DNA from: Candidatus Agrococcus pullicola
GTDB taxonomy: Bacteria; Actinomycetota; Actinomycetes; Actinomycetales; Microbacteriaceae
Assembly: GCA_019115685.1 (NCBI GenBank)
Contig: DXDC01000460.1
Coordinates: 1-13,530 of the forward strand
DNA length: 13,530 bases
Direction: 5' to 3'
The notes below the pieces were generated by a model. The model did not search any database. It worked only from the letters and a program-made list of their open reading frames with translations, and was not told where the DNA came from. The stretch's first letter is position 1; each line of letters opens with the position of its first letter. The translations under genes were made by a program, and so were the position numbers. Shown piece after piece: positions 7,682-13,530 of the stretch.

Positions 7682-8472
7682 GTGAAGAACACGTTTACCC
7701 CACGGGAATCGGCACGTCGACCTCGGATTCGATCAAGCTCCTCGGTCAGGACCTCGCCGAAGACGTGCTGGGGCAGGTCGGCTTCGGTGAACTGGCCTAC
7801 TGGCTGGCGACGAAGCGGCGGCCCACACCGGGGCAGCTCCGGATGTTCGAGGCCGTGCTCGTCTCGCTCGCCGATCACGGATACACACCCACCGCGATCG
7901 CGGCGCGCATGACCTACTACTCCGCCCCGGATTCGATCCAGGGAGCGATCGCGGCCGGACTCCTCGGTGGGGGATCGAGATTCCTCGGCGTCACGGAGGA
8001 CACCGGGACGTTCCTCGCCGAGCGGATCGCCGCACTCGGTGACACCAGCGAGTTCTCAGCCGATGACTGGGATGCCGCCGCACGCGACGTCGTAGCGTCG
8101 GCGAAAGCCGCGGGCGAGCGGATCCCCGGTCTCGGGCATCCCGTGCACAAGGAGGGCGACCCTCGCACGCCGGTGATGTTCCGGATCGCACGAGAAGAAG
8201 GGGTGTTCGGCCCGCACCTGGCACTGTTCGAGGCAATCGGCCGCGTGCATCCCGAGATGCTCGGCCGGGCGCTCCCGCTCAACGGCGCCGGGGTCGCGGG
8301 CGCGGCGCTCGCGGACGCGGGGCTGCCGCTCGGTCTGCTTCGCGGCTTCGCGCTGCTGGCACGCACGGCGGGACTCATCGGTCACCTTGCAGAGGAACAG
8401 CAGAACCCCGTTGGGCCGGCGATCTACACCGAGGTCGACCGAAACGCCCAGTACATTTCGCCGAACGATTGA
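7678..8472 (+). CDS. Citryl-CoA lyase-like protein (citrate synthase superfamily, short form)
   Basis: The 264-residue protein is a half-size member of the citrate synthase superfamily, resembling stand-alone citryl-CoA lyase and the C-terminal lyase domain of ATP-citrate lyase. Matching segments are APDSIQGAIAAGLLGGGSRF (83-102), the active-site loop IPGLGHPVHKEGDPR (149-163) with His154 as the likely catalytic histidine, and ARTAGLIGHLAEEQ (228-241). Known relatives split or form a carbon-carbon bond next to a CoA thioester, for example citryl-CoA to acetyl-CoA and oxaloacetate. Coupling to a CoA-transferase by an ATGA overlap suggests that the acid is first made a CoA thioester and then cleaved here. 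True substrate is unknown; citramalyl- or carboxy-hydroxy-oxoadipyl-type thioesters are possibilities. AGGAG at 7666-7670 supports the start. Confidence 0.88.
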   Translation: MSEEHVYPTGIGTSTSDSIKLLGQDLAEDVLGQVGFGELAYWLATKRRPTPGQLRMFEAVLVSLADHGYTPTAIAARMTYYSAPDSIQGAIAAGLLGGGSRFLGVTEDTGTFLAERIAALGDTSEFSADDWDAAARDVVASAKAAGERIPGLGHPVHKEGDPRTPVMFRIAREEGVFGPHLALFEAIGRVHPEMLGRALPLNGAGVAGAALADAGLPLGLLRGFALLARTAGLIGHLAEEQQNPVGPAIYTEVDRNAQYISPND

Positions 8473-8503
8473 CGCACAACAGCAACGCTCGAAGGAGAGA
8501 CAG

Positions 8504-9415
8504 ATGGCAACACTGAGTGCGGTGCTCGCAACGACGCACCACCCGTTCTTCTACAAAGCGACGGAGTTGACGCCGCCCGAAGAGCAGCTTCCGCAGGCGG
8601 CGGAATGGAAGTCGAAGGTCGAGTCGTATCGCGAAACCCTGACGGCGGCGGAGCCGGACCTCCTCGTGATGATCGGCTCCGATCACTTCCACCAGTTCTT
8701 CCACGACAACTACCCGACGTTCCTGATCGGCAAGCAACCGCGTTACGACGCGACGTTCTACAACGAGATCCGCGAGTTCAGCATGCCGACCTACGAACTC
8801 GAGGGGCACGAAGAGCTGTCCGGCTTCATGCTGCAGGGGTTGCTCGATCGCGGGTTCGACTTCTCGGTATCGAACGAGCTGAAGATCGACCACTCGATCA
8901 TCTGCCCGATCATTACGACCCGCCCCGAGGGCGACCTGCCGATCGTGCCGATCTACACGAACATCTTCGCCCCGCCGCTGCCGAGCGCGAAGCGCTTCTA
9001 CGATCTCGGCAGGGCGATCCGGGAGATCATCGACGAGTATCCGTCCGACAAGCGTGTTGCGGCAATCGGTTCCGGGCACCTCTCGCTCGAGCTGGGAGGG
9101 CCCAGGATGTTCGGCGAGCACGGACCGGATCCGGAATGGGACCTGCAGGCGATCGACTGGCTTGCGAACGGTGACATCGATGCGATCCTCGACAACGTCA
9201 CCTGGGATTCGATGGTCGCGGCAGGCAACGCGACCCCCGGATTCCTCGACCTCGTGCTGATGCTCGGCATCGCCGGCCCAGAGAGAGCGGCCTACGTCGA
9301 CGATCTGGACCTGTTTCACACCCGTGAGATGTACATGACGTGGTACCCGAACGGGGATCCCCGTGAGCGGATAGCCGAGGCCGGTGCCGCTGCACGCGAG
9401 GGGGTGACGGCATGA
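8504..9415 (+). CDS. Class III extradiol dioxygenase, catalytic (LigB-like) subunit
   Basis: The 303-residue product belongs to the LigB superfamily of non-haem iron(II) ring-cleaving dioxygenases. By alignment by eye with Sphingobium LigB, the iron ligands are His12 (TTHHPFF), His61 (GSDHFHQFF) and Glu211 (PDPEWD), and the catalytic base is His192 in GSGHLSLELGGPR. All are present, so an active enzyme opening a ring next to vicinal hydroxyls is expected. The substrate could be protocatechuate, gallate or another catechol-like compound. The ATG at 8504 has AAGGAG (8492-8497) six bases upstream; the frame is open further upstream into the lyase gene without a ribosome site. The stop overlaps the LigA-like gene (ATGA), so the two subunits are made together. 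Confidence 0.93.
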   Translation: MATLSAVLATTHHPFFYKATELTPPEEQLPQAAEWKSKVESYRETLTAAEPDLLVMIGSDHFHQFFHDNYPTFLIGKQPRYDATFYNEIREFSMPTYELEGHEELSGFMLQGLLDRGFDFSVSNELKIDHSIICPIITTRPEGDLPIVPIYTNIFAPPLPSAKRFYDLGRAIREIIDEYPSDKRVAAIGSGHLSLELGGPRMFGEHGPDPEWDLQAIDWLANGDIDAILDNVTWDSMVAAGNATPGFLDLVLMLGIAGPERAAYVDDLDLFHTREMYMTWYPNGDPRERIAEAGAAAREGVTA

Positions 9416-9789
9416 GCAAGTACGCCGTCAACAAGTTCCTCTTCCAAGTGGATAGGGACCCGGAGCTCCTTGCCGCCTACAAATCCGACCCGGCAGCGCT
9501 CGTCGCCCGGTGGGAGGAGGAGTACATGCCGTATCTCGGTGCGCAGGGGCAGCGCATCGAGCGCACCACATGGCTGCGACTCGACGAAGACGAGCGACGG
9601 GCACTCGTCGAGCACGACTACGTGGCGCTGTTCGAGATGGGCGCTCACTTCTTCCTGACTCTGACGATCTTCATCGGGATCTACGAGGAGGACTACACGG
9701 CCCGCAGCGGCCCGCTGTCGTTCCAGCGGGAATACGCGGCGAAGCTCGGGCACTGGACGGGCCGGGACTACCCGACCGTCGAGTGCTGA
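9412..9789 (+). CDS. Class III extradiol dioxygenase, small (LigA-like) subunit
   Basis: The 125-residue protein resembles the helical alpha subunit LigA of protocatechuate 4,5-dioxygenase, which caps the active site of the LigB-type subunit. Recognisable parts are the N-terminal VNKFLFQVDRDPELLAAYKS (7-26), with the family's pattern of short helices, and the segment VALFEMGAHFFLTLTIFIG (71-89), which corresponds to the LigA region around the G(A/G)H motif. It is translated from an ATG overlapping the LigB-like stop, with GAGGGG (9399-9404) before it. The order here is beta then alpha, the reverse of ligAB in Sphingobium but the same as the domain order in fused gallate dioxygenases (from memory of the family). 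Confidence 0.9.
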   Translation: MSKYAVNKFLFQVDRDPELLAAYKSDPAALVARWEEEYMPYLGAQGQRIERTTWLRLDEDERRALVEHDYVALFEMGAHFFLTLTIFIGIYEEDYTARSGPLSFQREYAAKLGHWTGRDYPTVEC

Positions 9790-9832
9790 CAATCACCACC
9801 CGATACCGACAGAACTCAATGAGGAGCATGTC

Positions 9833-11317
9833 ATGAACGAACGACAACGGCCGACAGCAGGCCAGCCCATCGTCTTCAGAGACGGCACCGTCGTCACCAT
9901 GGACGACGGCGGAACCATCCACGACCGTGCGGACGTGCTGGTCATAGGTGATCGCATTGCCGAGATCGGACCCGAGCTGGACGTCCCCGAGGGCGCTTAC
10001 GAGATCGACGCCTCCGGCGGCATCGTCATGCCCGGCATGATCGACAGTCACCGTCACATGTGGCAGACGGCAATGCGCGCCTACGGTTCCGACTGGACGC
10101 TCACCCAGTACTTCGTCTGGTACTACCTCGAGCACGGCAAGGCGTTCAGGCCCCAGGACTACTGGGCGGGCAACGCGCTCAGCGCGCTCGATGCGATCGA
10201 GTCGGGCATCACATCCACAGTCGACTGGTCGCACGGCTTGCAGTCCGTCGAGCATGCAGAAGCCGCGATCGACGCGCTCGTCTCCTCGTCGGGGAGGTAC
10301 GTGATGGGGTTCGGCAATATCTTCGCCGGGCCCTGGGAGTGGACGGCAGATCCCGCATACCGACGCGTGGTCGAGTCGGCGATCGGGGACTCGCGGCTGG
10401 CGGGAGTGCAGCTGGCCTTCGACGTCACGGGCGATCCGGCGTTCCCCGAGCGTGCGGCGTTCGAGGTCGCACGCGAGCTCGACGTGCGAGTGACCACGCA
10501 CGCGGGCGTGTGGGGAGCCACCAATGACGACGGGGTCAGACTCATGCACGAGCACGGCTTTATGGAGCAGGGCACGGTGTATGTCCACGCGGCCACGCTG
10601 AGCGCGGACTCGTACCAGCGGATCGCCGCGACGGGAGGCGTCGTCTCACTCTCCACCGAGAGCGAGCAGAGCTGCGGCCAGGGCTACCCTCCCTCGCACG
10701 CACTGCGTTCCTACGACATCCCGGTTTCTCTGTCCGTGGACACCAGCGTCTGGTTCAGCGCCGATCTGTTTTCCGCGATGCGCACGACACTCGGGGCCGA
10801 TCGGTCCTGGGAGCATCTGACCGCGCACAGTGCGGGCGACACGGTCACGCACTCGCATTTGCGTGCCAAGCATGTCGTCGAATGGGCTACGCGGGGCGGT
10901 GCGAAGGCGATCGGCAGGGAGCACGATCTCGGATCTCTCGAGCCCGGAAAGCTCGCGGATGTCGTGCTGCTGAAGAACGACGCTTCGCCAACGATGTTCC
11001 CCATCCTGAATCCCTATGGCCACATCGCCATGCAGGCGAGCCGGGGTGATGTGCACACCGTGCTCGTCGGTGGAGAGGTCAAGAAGTTTGACGGCAAACT
11101 CGTTGACGCGGATCTCGGTGCTGTGCGCTCGGCGATCGAGGACACCGTCCAGCACCTGCGTTCGACGCTCGGCGAAGACGCGTGGCGGGAAGGCATGAGT
11201 CCGGAGATCCCTGAAACGAAAGTGCTCGACAACCCGTACATGTACACGGAATACCGGACGGATGCGACGCACGCAGCGCACGAGACGCACGCGCGAGGAG
11301 CTGGCACGCAGGAGTAA
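9833..11317 (+). CDS. Metal-dependent amidohydrolase, AtzA/TrzN/SAH-deaminase-like
   Basis: This 494-residue enzyme has the two-part amidohydrolase layout: an N- and C-terminal beta sandwich (residues 12-65 and about 370-420) around a TIM barrel. Metal-site residues are visible: His73 and His75 in DSHRHMWQT, His223 in TTHAGVWG, His252 in VHAATLS and Asp303 in SVDTSVW. Close relatives are chlorohydrolases and deaminases acting on N-heterocycles or amines. The usual His-x-x-Glu after the third ligand is not present (His223-Ala-Gly-Val), so the reaction may differ from classical deamination. GAGGAG (9821-9826) lies six bases before the ATG, and the gap from the LigA-like stop is only 43 bases, so it belongs to the operon. 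It could supply the ring substrate for the dioxygenase; the substrate is unknown. Confidence 0.92.
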   Translation: MNERQRPTAGQPIVFRDGTVVTMDDGGTIHDRADVLVIGDRIAEIGPELDVPEGAYEIDASGGIVMPGMIDSHRHMWQTAMRAYGSDWTLTQYFVWYYLEHGKAFRPQDYWAGNALSALDAIESGITSTVDWSHGLQSVEHAEAAIDALVSSSGRYVMGFGNIFAGPWEWTADPAYRRVVESAIGDSRLAGVQLAFDVTGDPAFPERAAFEVARELDVRVTTHAGVWGATNDDGVRLMHEHGFMEQGTVYVHAATLSADSYQRIAATGGVVSLSTESEQSCGQGYPPSHALRSYDIPVSLSVDTSVWFSADLFSAMRTTLGADRSWEHLTAHSAGDTVTHSHLRAKHVVEWATRGGAKAIGREHDLGSLEPGKLADVVLLKNDASPTMFPILNPYGHIAMQASRGDVHTVLVGGEVKKFDGKLVDADLGAVRSAIEDTVQHLRSTLGEDAWREGMSPEIPETKVLDNPYMYTEYRTDATHAAHETHARGAGTQE

Positions 11318-11334
11318 TACGTGTCTCGGTGAGG

Positions 11335-11640
11335 CTAGGAGCTTGCCAACTCGCTGACTGCGGTATGGACGAGGGTGGGTCCAAACGCGTTGGCGAACCG
11401 CTGGAAACTCATGAATCCGCACCGTGAGGATTCTGTTGTTGAGATGGCGAAGAAGAGCGGGTCGGGGAGCATTGAGAGCATTTCCGTCTCGCGACGGAGG
11501 AGTCGGGGAAGGGTGAGCCGTAAGCTGCCGGTGTGGCAGCAATGGGCCGCGGACCGAACCTGGGAATCGACATGGACGTAGGGCTCGATGTAGGCGTCGT
11601 GCTTCGGGCCTCCATGGAAAAAGCATGCGTTGGGCCCTGT
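11335..11640 (-). pseudogene. Possible remnant of an unrecognised gene
   Basis: The 354-base gap between the amidohydrolase and the next small gene holds no plus-strand gene I can support. On the minus strand a frame ending in TAG at 11335-11337 reads like real protein for about 100 residues, with C or G at most third positions and segments such as GGPKHDAYIEPYVHVDS and FANAFGPTLVHTAVSELA. I do not recognise the family. Further upstream the frame becomes a Pro/Ser-rich shadow of the small membrane-protein gene, and no plausible start or ribosome site lies near 11640. It is therefore best read as the 3' end of a truncated gene, or else a chance open frame. Confidence 0.3.
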
Positions 11641-11671
11641 CTGCGGTAGTGCGGTAGAGAAAGGGTTGACG

Positions 11672-11911
11672 ATGGCAGGAAAGCGAAACACCGGCAGGAA
11701 CCTTGGAATCGGTATTGCGCTGGGCCTGCCGATCGGTGCGGGCGTCGGCATGCTGCTGTTCGACAACATCGCGCTCGGAATGGGATTTGGTATTGCAATC
11801 GGTGTCGCCTTGGGCGCCGGCCTGGGTGGCTGGGGCGGCGACGAGGAAGAGGGTGACTCCGACACGGATGCGCCCGACGATGGCGCTCCGGAGACCGACA
11901 ACGAATCCTGA
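11672..11911 (+). CDS. Small glycine-zipper membrane protein
   Basis: The 79-residue product has a short basic start (MAGKRNTGRN), two glycine-rich hydrophobic segments at about 11-30 (LGIGIALGLPIGAGVGMLLF) and 33-54 (with GxxxG-type spacing), and a very acidic tail of about 25 residues rich in Asp and Glu. The basic start and acidic tail fit a hairpin of two helices in the cytoplasmic membrane with both ends inside. Glycine-zipper helices usually pack tightly or oligomerise. I know of no function. The ATG at 11672 is preferred to one at 11630 because GAGAAAGGG (11657-11665) lies just before it. It stands alone between long spacers. Confidence 0.75.
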   Translation: MAGKRNTGRNLGIGIALGLPIGAGVGMLLFDNIALGMGFGIAIGVALGAGLGGWGGDEEEGDSDTDAPDDGAPETDNES

Positions 11912-11981
11912 GGCGAGGATGTCGTCCGCGGCCGCGTCAATGGCGGGTCGGCAATCGTTCGACCGAATTTGCTGTTTGCTC

Positions 11982-12008
11982 TTGTGGTAGTCGGTGCGAC
12001 CGTACTAA
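11982..12008 (+). promoter_or_regulatory. Possible promoter of the small-gene region
   Basis: TTGTGG (11982-11987) and TACTAA (12003-12008) are 15 bases apart, shorter than ideal, in a locally AT-richer stretch. Transcription would begin near 12015, just ahead of the mini-ORF and the structured segment. Confidence 0.3.
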
Positions 12009-12034
12009 GTTAATTTCTTGTACGTCTGCCCGTT

Positions 12035-12046
12035 GATGCAAGAAAG
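12035..12046 (+). repeat. 12-base direct repeat, copy 1
   Basis: GATGCAAGAAAG occurs here, leading into the strong ribosome site of the mini-ORF, and again at 12300-12311, just before the GTG of the 63-residue gene. It may be a duplicated translation-initiation region. Confidence 0.8.
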
Positions 12047-12058
12047 GAGGAACTCGCA

Positions 12059-12115
12059 ATGGTTATCGAAATCCATGTCTCTGCAGCGCTCCTCCTTGCA
12101 CCGGGGACGCGCTAG
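12059..12115 (+). CDS. Candidate 18-residue leader peptide
   Basis: An ATG at 12059 follows AAAGGAGG (12043-12050), the strongest Shine-Dalgarno in the window, with eight bases between them. It opens a frame for MVIEIHVSAALLLAPGTR ending in TAG at 12113-12115. The peptide resembles no family I know. A complementary CCTCCTTGCA inside the frame could mask the ribosome site, so translation and folding may be linked. Very short frames arise by chance; the ribosome site is the main support. Confidence 0.35.
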   Translation: MVIEIHVSAALLLAPGTR

Positions 12116-12299
12116 GCATTCATCTCTTGCCGCAGTGACCTGCTGATATTCGCAGGCGTCGCTCCTGAACGCGTAATGCGCATCCGCATTGCGATCCCGT
12201 TCTTCTCTCCCGATGCGCAGCTCGGTTCGTCGTAGCCGACGAACATCCCGCATCTCCTGTCAACACAGTGCCTTCACCCATGAGCTCTGGTGAAGTCGC

Positions 12300-12311
12300 G
12301 ATGCAAGAAAG
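12300..12311 (+). repeat. 12-base direct repeat, copy 2
   Basis: Second exact copy of GATGCAAGAAAG, ten bases before the GTG at 12321. Its AAGAAAG may act as a weak ribosome site for that gene. Confidence 0.8.
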
Positions 12312-12320
12312 CAGACAACC

Positions 12321-12512
12321 GTGTCAAATTACACACTCGCGTTACCGGCTCCGCGTCGGCTCGCTCTGAGCGTGTCGAAGGTTCTCGAGCGATGGGCCCT
12401 TGAGCCCACCGTCGAGACGCAGTCGCTACAAGATTCGGCCGCCTATCAGCAGGCAATGGCCGATCGAGAGCGATACGAACTCGATGCACTCCGACTGCAG
12501 CCACTACGATGA
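12321..12512 (+). CDS. Small hypothetical protein, 63 residues
   Basis: A GTG at 12321 opens a 63-residue frame: an N-terminal stretch SNYTLALPAPRRLALSVSKV, then a charged, probably helical C-terminal part (SAAYQQAMADRERYELDALR). No signal peptide or membrane segment is evident and I do not recognise a named family. Support comes from the near-perfect intrinsic terminator beginning 12 bases after its stop, from codon use with mostly G/C third positions, and from AAGAAAG (12305-12311) before the start. The pattern of alternating Ala, Arg and Glu suggests a cytoplasmic helical protein. Its function is unknown. Confidence 0.65.
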   Translation: MSNYTLALPAPRRLALSVSKVLERWALEPTVETQSLQDSAAYQQAMADRERYELDALRLQPLR

Positions 12513-12523
12513 GCGCCCGGGGT

Positions 12524-12555
12524 AACGGGGTCGCCCTTCGGGGCGGCCCCGTTTT
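12524..12555 (+). terminator. Intrinsic terminator with UUCG tetraloop
   Basis: AACGGGGTCGCCC (12524-12536) pairs with GGGCGGCCCCGTT (12541-12553), 13 bp with one G-U wobble, closing the extra-stable C(UUCG)G loop at 12537-12540 and running into a TTTT tract (12552-12555). It ends transcription of the 63-residue gene and separates it from the quinone oxidoreductase. Confidence 0.93.
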
Positions 12556-12654
12556 CGCTTTCCACGGGATACTTGAGTTATGTACGCATGAGGGAGCGTG
12601 GTTCGGATGCGCATCGCAAGGCGACGCTGCCGAGCTGAGCGACGGGAGGAACCT

Positions 12655-13530
12655 GTGACGGACGTGCAACTACCCGAGACCATGACGGCGATTCAGTATG
12701 AGGGAGCTGGGGAACTCGACGTCGTTGCCGTTGTCGATCGACCGGTGCCGCATCCCGCAGCCGGGGAAGTGCTGCTGCGCGTGACGGCGGCAGGCATCAA
12801 CAACGCCGACATCCTGCAGCGGAGGGGCAAGTATCCGCCGCCACCGGGTGCGTCGGACATTCCCGGTCTTGAGGCATCCGGCACGATCGTCGCCACCGGG
12901 GAAGGCGTCCGAGGTTGGAGCGTGGGCGATGAAGCCTGTGCGCTGCTCGCCGGTGGCGGGTATGCAGAATACGTCGCGGTGCCGGCGGGCCAGCTCGCAC
13001 CGATTCCCCGCGGCATCTCCATCACGGATGCGGCCGCCCTGCCCGAAGTCGCCGCGACGACGTGGGCGAATCTCGTGATACACGGCAACGCCACCGAGGG
13101 GGAGACCGCGCTGGTGCACGGCGGCTCGGGCGGAATCGGATCGTTCGCCATCCAGTTGCTGCGGGAGCTCGGGCTTCGTGTCATCACGACTGCCGGCAGC
13201 CCGGAAAAAGCCGAGTACTGTCGAGCACTCGGCGCCGATCACGTCATCGACTACCGCAGCGAAGACTTCTCCGCACGCACGCTCGAAATCACTGAAGGAG
13301 CCGGTGCCGACATCATCCTCGACATTATGGGCGGTTCGTACTTGCCCGGCAATGTGAAGGCGCTAGCAACGGGTGGTCGGCTCGTCATCATCGCCATGCA
13401 GGGTGGTGCGAAGGGTGAACTGTCCATCCCGGCACTTATGGGCAAGCGGGCGTGGATAACCGGCACGACGATCCGGGCACGTTCGGTCGACGAGAAAACC
13501 GAGATCATCCGCCAGGTGGCAGAACACGTG
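12655..13530 (+). CDS. NAD(P)H quinone oxidoreductase, PIG3/TP53I3-like (cut by window edge)
   Basis: The frame gives 292 residues without a stop up to the right edge, most of a medium-chain dehydrogenase/reductase of about 325 residues. The zinc-independent quinone oxidoreductase signature is clear: GINNADILQRRGKYPPPPG at 48-66, the nucleotide loop HGGSGGIGSFAIQLL at 155-169, and the PIG3-type block GRLVIIAMQGGAKGEL at 241-256. The catalytic zinc ligands of alcohol dehydrogenases are absent. The expected reaction is NAD(P)H-dependent reduction of quinones or enones in the cytoplasm. I chose the GTG at 12655 because GGAGG (12645-12649) lies five bases upstream; an ATG nine codons later (12682) lacks a ribosome site but agrees better with the usual family start. 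An upstream terminator makes it a separate transcription unit, with the 95 bases between showing no clear promoter. Confidence 0.93.
   Translation, partial: MTDVQLPETMTAIQYEGAGELDVVAVVDRPVPHPAAGEVLLRVTAAGINNADILQRRGKYPPPPGASDIPGLEASGTIVATGEGVRGWSVGDEACALLAGGGYAEYVAVPAGQLAPIPRGISITDAAALPEVAATTWANLVIHGNATEGETALVHGGSGGIGSFAIQLLRELGLRVITTAGSPEKAEYCRALGADHVIDYRSEDFSARTLEITEGAGADIILDIMGGSYLPGNVKALATGGRLVIIAMQGGAKGELSIPALMGKRAWITGTTIRARSVDEKTEIIRQVAEHV

Larger units (their letters stand above)
12030..12250 (+). other. Hairpin-rich leader-like segment
   Basis: The 409 bases between 11912 and 12320 hold no long gene. Within them three separate hairpins can be drawn: CCTGC/GCAGG (12139-12143 with 12152-12156), AATGCG/CGCATT (12175-12180 with 12185-12190, loop CATC) and GTTCGTCG/CGACGAAC (12225-12232 with 12237-12244, loop TAGC, perfect 8 bp). 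In addition, CCTCCTTGCA (12091-12100) can pair with the ribosome site of the mini-ORF (12037-12050, with a four-base bulge). This could be a structured 5' leader of the 63-residue gene or a small RNA. It matches no RNA family I can name. Confidence 0.3.

Noticed and set aside
8375..9319. Minus-strand frame of 314 codons opposite the LigB-like gene
   Set aside because: Shadow frame; all iron-binding and catalytic residues of the dioxygenase are on the plus strand.
10646..11626. Minus-strand frame of 326 codons opposite the amidohydrolase end
   Set aside because: Arg/His-rich antisense composition with no recognisable motif, while the plus strand encodes a clear amidohydrolase.
11950..11975. 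GTTCGA-containing stretch resembling a tRNA T-arm
   Set aside because: No acceptor stem, D-arm or anticodon arm can be folded around it.
12005..12253. Minus-strand frame of 82 codons in the small-gene spacer
   Set aside because: Cys/Arg-rich, no ribosome site and opposite to the structured plus-strand segment; no sign of real coding.
12670..13242. Minus-strand frame of 190 codons opposite the quinone oxidoreductase
   Set aside because: Antisense shadow; the plus strand has the full quinone oxidoreductase signature.
1..13530. CRISPR arrays, insertion sequences and attachment sites
   Set aside because: No regularly spaced repeats, transposase motifs, terminal inverted repeats or tRNA-linked duplications were seen; the only notable repeats are the palindrome at 635-687 and the short 12-base pair.

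Overview
The window is GC-rich, with G or C strongly preferred at third codon positions, GTG as well as ATG starts, and tightly overlapping gene starts and stops. Gene content and codon use fit a high-GC Gram-positive bacterium (Actinomycetota), probably near Microbacteriaceae. That placement is an inference from style and gene families.

Layout. (1) 1-610, minus strand: N-terminal half of an MFS permease running off the left edge. (2) 611-750: divergent spacer with a perfect 53-bp palindrome (26-bp arms, one central base). (3) 751-4147, plus strand: three overlapping genes encoding a circularly permuted ATP-grasp ligase, an alpha-E (DUF403) protein and a transglutaminase-like cysteine protease homologue. 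This trio recurs widely in bacteria and is predicted from comparative genomics to make or process a peptide, but its product is unknown. (4) 4213-5007: IclR/PcaR-type regulator, followed by a GC hairpin and a regulated-looking promoter (TTGACG-17-TACTAT). (5) 5238-11317: six-gene catabolic operon encoding an MFS importer, a family III CoA-transferase, a citryl-CoA lyase-like protein, LigB-like and LigA-like subunits of an extradiol dioxygenase, and a metal-dependent amidohydrolase. (6) 11318-12655: small genes and spacers, including a possible gene remnant, a glycine-zipper membrane protein of 79 residues, a structured leader-like segment with a mini-ORF, a 63-residue protein and a textbook terminator with a UUCG loop. 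(7) 12655-13530: zinc-independent quinone oxidoreductase of the PIG3 type, cut by the right edge.

How the genes may work together. The operon in (5) looks like a complete short pathway for an oxygenated, possibly nitrogen-bearing aromatic or heterocycle. It would be imported by the MFS protein, hydrolysed by the amidohydrolase, ring-opened by the LigAB-like enzyme, and the product activated with CoA and split by the lyase-like protein, all under the IclR regulator. None of the usual protocatechuate 4,5-cleavage follow-up genes (dehydrogenase, PDC hydrolase, hydratase, aldolase) is present. The CoA-dependent lower route is therefore the most unusual biology in the window. Its substrate cannot be read from sequence.
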